Positions 51,887 to 55,027 of a stretch of 55,027 nt of DNA are shown in pieces (within the stretch, counting starts at the first letter, position 1; every line of letters starts with the position of its first letter). The DNA is taken from contig WHTA01000034.1 in assembly GCA_009379825.1 (NCBI GenBank), positions 1-55,027 of the forward strand, written 5' to 3'. A program made the translations under genes and the position numbers. The stretch comes from Streptosporangiales bacterium. GTDB taxonomy: Bacteria > Actinomycetota > Actinomycetes > Streptosporangiales > WHST01. The notes beneath the pieces were generated by a model, which was not told where the DNA came from, searched no databases, and was given only the letters and a program-made list of their open reading frames with translations.

Positions 51887-53200
51887 CTACCGCGACGCCT
51901 CACCCGCCGCCGAGACGGTGCTGCCACGGGACGAGCGGCGGTTCACCGCCGCGTACCCCAGCCCGGTCGCGCAGTGGCCGAGCGCAATGAGCGTCAACAC
52001 CGCGTACGACTTGCCGGTGGCGGGCAGGGCCACCGCCGCGACGGCCGCGGCCGAGACGAACGAGACGTTGAACAGCACGTCGTAGAACGAGAACACCCGG
52101 CCGCGGAACGAGTCGTCCACTGTCTCCTGAACGAGCGTGTCGACGCAGATCTTCATGCTCTGCGCCGCCAGCCCGAGCAGCAGCGCCGCAGGGACGAACA
52201 GCAGCTCCCGGTACGGCAGCCCGAAGGCCAGCTGTGCCACGCCGGCGCCGACGAGCACGACGGTGATCCAGGTCTGCTTCCGCAGCCGCCTGGTGGCGAC
52301 CGGCGTGATGAGTGCGGCGAGGAACAGCCCGACGCCGGTGGCGCCGAGCACCAGCGCGAGCCCGCCGATCCCCGCGGCGACCTCGTCCGCGTGGAAGTAG
52401 TTGCGGTAGAGCAGCAGCACGGAGAGCGTTGCCAGGCCGTACCAGAACCGCTGCGACGCCATCACCAGCAGCGCGTGCCCGGCCGGGCGCCTGCTCCACA
52501 CGTGCTGTGCGCCCGCGGCGAGCCCGTGGGCGACGTCGCCGAGCGCCGTCCGTAGCGCCAGCCTGGTCGGGCCGTCGTCCGGGCCGAGCAGCTGCTTCGC
52601 CATGGTGAGCGCCACCAGCGACGAGCAGAGGTACCACACAGTGGTGGTCGCGAGCAGCAAGGCGGTGCCGGTCGCGCCCTCGCCGAACACCAGCCGCAGG
52701 CCGTAGCCGAGGCCGCCGCCGGCGAACGCGGCGATCGTGCCGGACGTGGTGGACAGCGAGTTGGCCGTCACCAGCTCCGTACGCGCGACCACGTGCGGCA
52801 GCGCCGCGGACAGGGCGGCGAGGAAGAACCTGTTGACGCTGACGACGGCGAGCCCGAGGCCGAGCAGCACGGCCAGCGGTGCGCCTGCGGCGATCACGCC
52901 GGCCATGACCAGCACAAGCGAGCCGCGTACGAGGTTCGCGAAGACCAGCACCTGCCGGCGCCGCCAGCGGTCGAGGAAGACCCCGGCCCAGGGGCCGACG
53001 AGCGAGTACGGCAGCAGCAGCGCGGCGAACGCGCCGGCGACGGCCGGTGCGGTGGGCTGCCGCTGCGGGTCGAAGAACGCGTACGCCGCCAGCGCCACCT
53101 GGAACAGGCCGTCGCCGGACTGCGAGATCAGCCGGGTGGCGTAGAGCCGGCGGAAGTCGCGTCCGGCGAGTACCGACCGGAGCCCACGGAGTCGTCGCAC
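51887..53200 (-). CDS. MFS transporter
   Basis: A 437-residue major-facilitator permease with about 12 hydrophobic segments. It starts with GTG 53200. The first loop has [22 protein letters not shown], the MFS motif A (GxLaDrxGrkxxl) variant. The family type resembles the actinobacterial efflux-like MFS, but the substrate cannot be assigned. It diverges from a LacI regulator 57 bases away and is followed closely by the uracil-DNA glycosylase gene. Confidence 0.88.
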   Translation of the reverse strand: MRRLRGLRSVLAGRDFRRLYATRLISQSGDGLFQVALAAYAFFDPQRQPTAPAVAGAFAALLLPYSLVGPWAGVFLDRWRRRQVLVFANLVRGSLVLVMAGVIAAGAPLAVLLGLGLAVVSVNRFFLAALSAALPHVVARTELVTANSLSTTSGTIAAFAGGGLGYGLRLVFGEGATGTALLLATTTVWYLCSSLVALTMAKQLLGPDDGPTRLALRTALGDVAHGLAAGAQHVWSRRPAGHALLVMASQRFWYGLATLSVLLLYRNYFHADEVAAGIGGLALVLGATGVGLFLAALITPVATRRLRKQTWITVVLVGAGVAQLAFGLPYRELLFVPAALLLGLAAQSMKICVDTLVQETVDDSFRGRVFSFYDVLFNVSFVSAAAVAAVALPATGKSYAVLTLIALGHCATGLGYAAVNRRSSRGSTVSAAGEASR

Positions 53201-53206
53201 CTGTTC

Positions 53207-53212
53207 ACACTA
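53207..53212 (-). promoter_or_regulatory. Candidate -10 for the MFS gene
   Basis: TAGTGT on the minus strand ends 6 bases before GTG 53200, so the MFS transcript may be leaderless. The 57-base gap shared with lacI contains a partial inverted pair (GTAGCGTTTGAAC, 53218-53230), possibly an operator. Confidence 0.35.
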
Positions 53213-53257
53213 GGGCGTAGCGTTTGAACCCGGCCGGCGCGATCGGAGGAGGTCGTC

Positions 53258-54274
53258 GTGGCGGTGAGCCTGAAGGACGTCGCAGCCGTCGCCGGCGTCT
53301 CCATCAAGACCGTGTCGAACGTCGTCCACGACTACCCGCACGTCACCCCGGCGACCCGGCAGCGCGTTTTGGACGCGATCGAGTCGCTCGGCTACCGGCC
53401 CAACCTCTCGGCGCGGAACCTGCGGCGCGGGCGTACCGACCTGATCGCGTTGGCGCTGCCCCAGTTGGACGCGCCGTACTTCGCCGAGCTGGCTCGGTTC
53501 GTCATCAAGGCGGCCGAGGAGCAGTCGTGGACGGTGCTGATCGACCAGACCGACGGGTTGCGTGACCGCGAGCTGGTCGCCGTCCAGGGCCTCGGCACGA
53601 ACCTGGTCGACGGGGTGCTGCTCAGCCCGCTCGCGCTCGGCCGCGACGACCTGGCCGAGATCCGGGTGGACATCCCGCTCGTCCTGCTCGGCGAGCTGGT
53701 CTCGCACGGGCCGGCCTGCCACGTCGCCATCGACAACGTCGCCGCGGCCAGGCAGGCGGTCGACCATCTCACCGGCCTCGGCCGGCGGCGGGTCGCGGCG
53801 ATCGGTGCGCAGGAGACCGCGGCGGGCGAGACCGCGCGGCTGCGCCAGGCCGGGTACGAGGCGGCCCTGACCGCGGCCGGGTTACCGGTCGTTCCCGAGC
53901 TGATCGCGAGCGCCGACGACTTCTCCCGCGCCACGGGCGCGGCGGCGATGCAGGCGTTGCTCGCGCTGCCCGATCCCCCGGACGCGGTGTTCTGCTTCAG
54001 CGACCTGCTCGCGCTCGGCGCGGTGCGTACCTTGTACGAGCGCGGCCTGCGGGTGCCCGACGACGTCGCGGTGATGGGGTTCGACGACATCGAGGAGGGC
54101 GCGTACAGCGTGCCCACGCTGAGCACGGTGGCGCCGGACAAGGAACAGATCGCCGCGGAAGCCGTCCGTACGCTGGCCGCCCGGGTGCGCGGCGAGGAGG
54201 AGGAACCGCGCGAGCTGACGGCCGACCACCGGCTGGTCCTGCGGGAGAGCACACTCAGCTGCGACGCGTCGTAG
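53258..54274 (+). CDS. LacI-family transcriptional regulator
   Basis: A 338-residue repressor. The helix-turn-helix and hinge are at residues 3-60: SLKDVAAVAGVSIKTVSNVV, then HVTPATRQRVLDAIESLGYRPNLSARNLR. The periplasmic-binding-protein-like sensor follows, with FCFSDLLALGAVRTLYERGLRVPDDVAVMGFDDIE near the C-terminus. Start GTG 53258 has GGAGG upstream. It diverges from the MFS transporter and probably represses it in the absence of a sugar-like or other ligand. Confidence 0.93.
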   Translation: MAVSLKDVAAVAGVSIKTVSNVVHDYPHVTPATRQRVLDAIESLGYRPNLSARNLRRGRTDLIALALPQLDAPYFAELARFVIKAAEEQSWTVLIDQTDGLRDRELVAVQGLGTNLVDGVLLSPLALGRDDLAEIRVDIPLVLLGELVSHGPACHVAIDNVAAARQAVDHLTGLGRRRVAAIGAQETAAGETARLRQAGYEAALTAAGLPVVPELIASADDFSRATGAAAMQALLALPDPPDAVFCFSDLLALGAVRTLYERGLRVPDDVAVMGFDDIEEGAYSVPTLSTVAPDKEQIAAEAVRTLAARVRGEEEEPRELTADHRLVLRESTLSCDAS

Positions 54275-54284
54275 GGTGTGGCCC

Positions 54285-54581
54285 ATGCCGACGAGCAGCA
54301 TCGACAAGGACGCAAGCGTCGCCACGTTGATCAACGTCTTCACGGTGGCGCCGGACAAGCAGCAGCAGCTGGTAGACGCCCTGGTGCGCGCCACCGAGGA
54401 CGTCATGCAGCACTACCGCGGCTTCGTCTCGGCGAACATCTACGCCAGCCTGGACGGCCAACGCTGCGGTGAGCGGCAGGCCCTCGCCGCCGGTAACGCC
54501 GTTCATCAGGAGGCTCCTCGCTTGGCCCTGCCCCGTACCGGGGCACGCCGAATTGGAGCCCTCCTGGCTTTTCTCCCTTAA
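54285..54581 (+). pseudogene. Truncated antibiotic-biosynthesis-monooxygenase (ABM) domain protein
   Basis: From ATG 54285 the first 46 residues are a typical ABM-fold start: ATLINVFTVAPDKQQQLVDAL, then VMQHYRGFVSANIYASLDGQR. Intact members continue with a second half of about 50 residues (VVNYAQW... in many), which is missing. The frame instead runs into unrelated sequence after SLDGQR (about position 54465) until the stop at 54581. This suggests truncation by a rearrangement. The gene begins 10 bases after the lacI stop, which suggests it was once co-transcribed with it. Confidence 0.65.
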
Positions 54582-54589
54582 GGTGTGGG

Positions 54590-54605
54590 CCGGCCGTACG
54601 GCCGG
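54590..54605. repeat. 16-bp perfect palindrome
   Basis: CCGGCCGTACGGCCGG is a perfect palindrome just after the broken ABM gene. It may be a small terminator, a protein-binding site, or a mark of the truncating event. The rest of 54582-54744 shows no gene. Confidence 0.5.
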
Positions 54606-54744
54606 TTCCTGGCGCCGCTCGGTCCAGACCCCGCCGCCTTCATTGTGCGTGGCCGGTGCTCCCGACAGCAGGCGACGAACGGAACCCTAGGCGCAACCAC
54701 GTGCTACTCCCACCGTAGCGGGACAGATAGGCTGACGCACACCA

Positions 54745-54833
54745 GGAGGGCTCGCATAGTGGCCGAGTGCGACGGTCTTGAAAACCGTTGAGGCGCGGGA
54801 GCGTCTCCGTGGGTTCAAATCCCACGCCCTCCG
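54745..54833 (+). tRNA. tRNA-Ser (anticodon UGA)
   Basis: Acceptor GGAGGGC/GCCCTCC, D arm and anticodon stem ACGGT/ACCGT with loop CTTGAAA give anticodon UGA. A long variable arm (GCGCGGGAGCGTC region) and T arm GTGGG TTCAAAT CCCAC complete a class II tRNA of 89 bases. Discriminator G, no encoded CCA. It decodes UCA and UCG serine codons. Confidence 0.95.
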
Positions 54834-54849
54834 CTCGCCCCACAAGAAT

Positions 54850-54885
54850 CGGCCCCTCACCAGGGTAAACTCCGGTGAGGGGCCG
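54850..54885 (+). terminator. Strong terminator hairpin after tRNA-Ser
   Basis: CGGCCCCTCACC (54850-54861) and GGTGAGGGGCCG (54874-54885) form a perfect 12-bp stem with a 12-base loop, 16 bases beyond the tRNA. There is no long T-run. It is the likely tRNA terminator. The last 142 bases of the window show no gene, only a short repeat of GCTGTCCG about 18 bases apart. Confidence 0.75.
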
Positions 54886-55027
54886 GTCTCCGCTGTCCGG
54901 TGACGTCCGGCGCTGTCCGACCGTCAACGGCTGGCTGCGGCGAATACGTGGTGAAGTTGGCTACCCGGTATCGCCGTCAGCGGTCCGCTGGCCTGCCGTG
55001 GACCCGGCGGCGAGGGCGGCCTCTATG

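Noticed and set aside
54640-54927. Minus-strand frame with GFEPTETLPRLNGFQDR
   Set aside because: It is the antisense translation of tRNA-Ser and its terminator, a recurrent false protein.

Overview
The window is a high-GC chromosome segment from an actinomycete (Actinomycetota), spanning the origin of replication. The order rpmH-dnaA-dnaN-gnd-recF-dciA-gyrB-gyrA on one side, and rnpA-yidD-yidC-jag-rsmG-parA-parB leading to cwlM-trxA-trxB-sigM-murJ-DUF6049-nudix-pcnA on the other, is the classic actinobacterial origin neighbourhood, close to the Mycobacterium tuberculosis order from Rv0001-Rv0007 and Rv3907-Rv3924. I do not assign a genus.

Positions 1-4535 are the integrase-proximal end of an integrated element inserted at the 3' end of a tRNA-Ile(GAU) gene (4536-4610, minus). 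From left to right it carries two tandem paralogous genes of unknown function, a small Cys-containing protein, a RepA-like AAA ATPase, a zinc-ribbon-like protein, an excisionase and a tyrosine integrase. They form a tightly overlapping cassette. The far end of the element lies outside the window.

Positions 4711-16606 hold the replication core, mostly on the minus strand: a DUF3566 membrane protein, gyrA, gyrB, dciA (DUF721), recF, gnd, dnaN, oriC (about 13912-14353) and dnaA. After a 560-base divergent control region come rpmH, rnpA, yidD, yidC, jag, rsmG, parA and parB on the plus strand (16469-21960). Three parS-like palindromes lie here, two of them inside the parA coding sequence. A non-coding stretch with a 96-bp direct repeat separates parB from the next block.

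Positions 22477-36639 are a long minus-strand block of cell-envelope and redox genes: a Ddl-type ATP-grasp ligase with an aminotransferase, a GNAT, the amidase-like CwlM, a pyridoxal kinase, thioredoxin and its reductase, SigM and its zinc-binding anti-sigma factor, a membrane pseudokinase, MurJ, a large DUF6049 membrane protein and a NUDIX hydrolase. The CCA-adding enzyme and a multi-pass membrane subtilase diverge from it (36684-40648).

Positions 40661-54600 are less conserved metabolic genes: an ABC-F ATPase split by an in-frame amber codon, a Glu/Leu/Phe/Val dehydrogenase, a GNAT and an alpha-methylacyl-CoA racemase each interrupted by a frameshift, an acyl-CoA dehydrogenase with a divergent AraC regulator, a thiolase-FadB pair, uracil-DNA glycosylase, an MFS transporter with a divergent LacI regulator, and a truncated monooxygenase. 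The window ends with tRNA-Ser(UGA) and a strong terminator hairpin. The most unusual observations are the left-end cassette with its duplicated genes, broken junction and dense GGWCC motif cluster, the membrane-subtilase fusion, the palindrome upstream of the aminotransferase-ligase pair, and the cluster of coding lesions at 41.4-44.1 kb.
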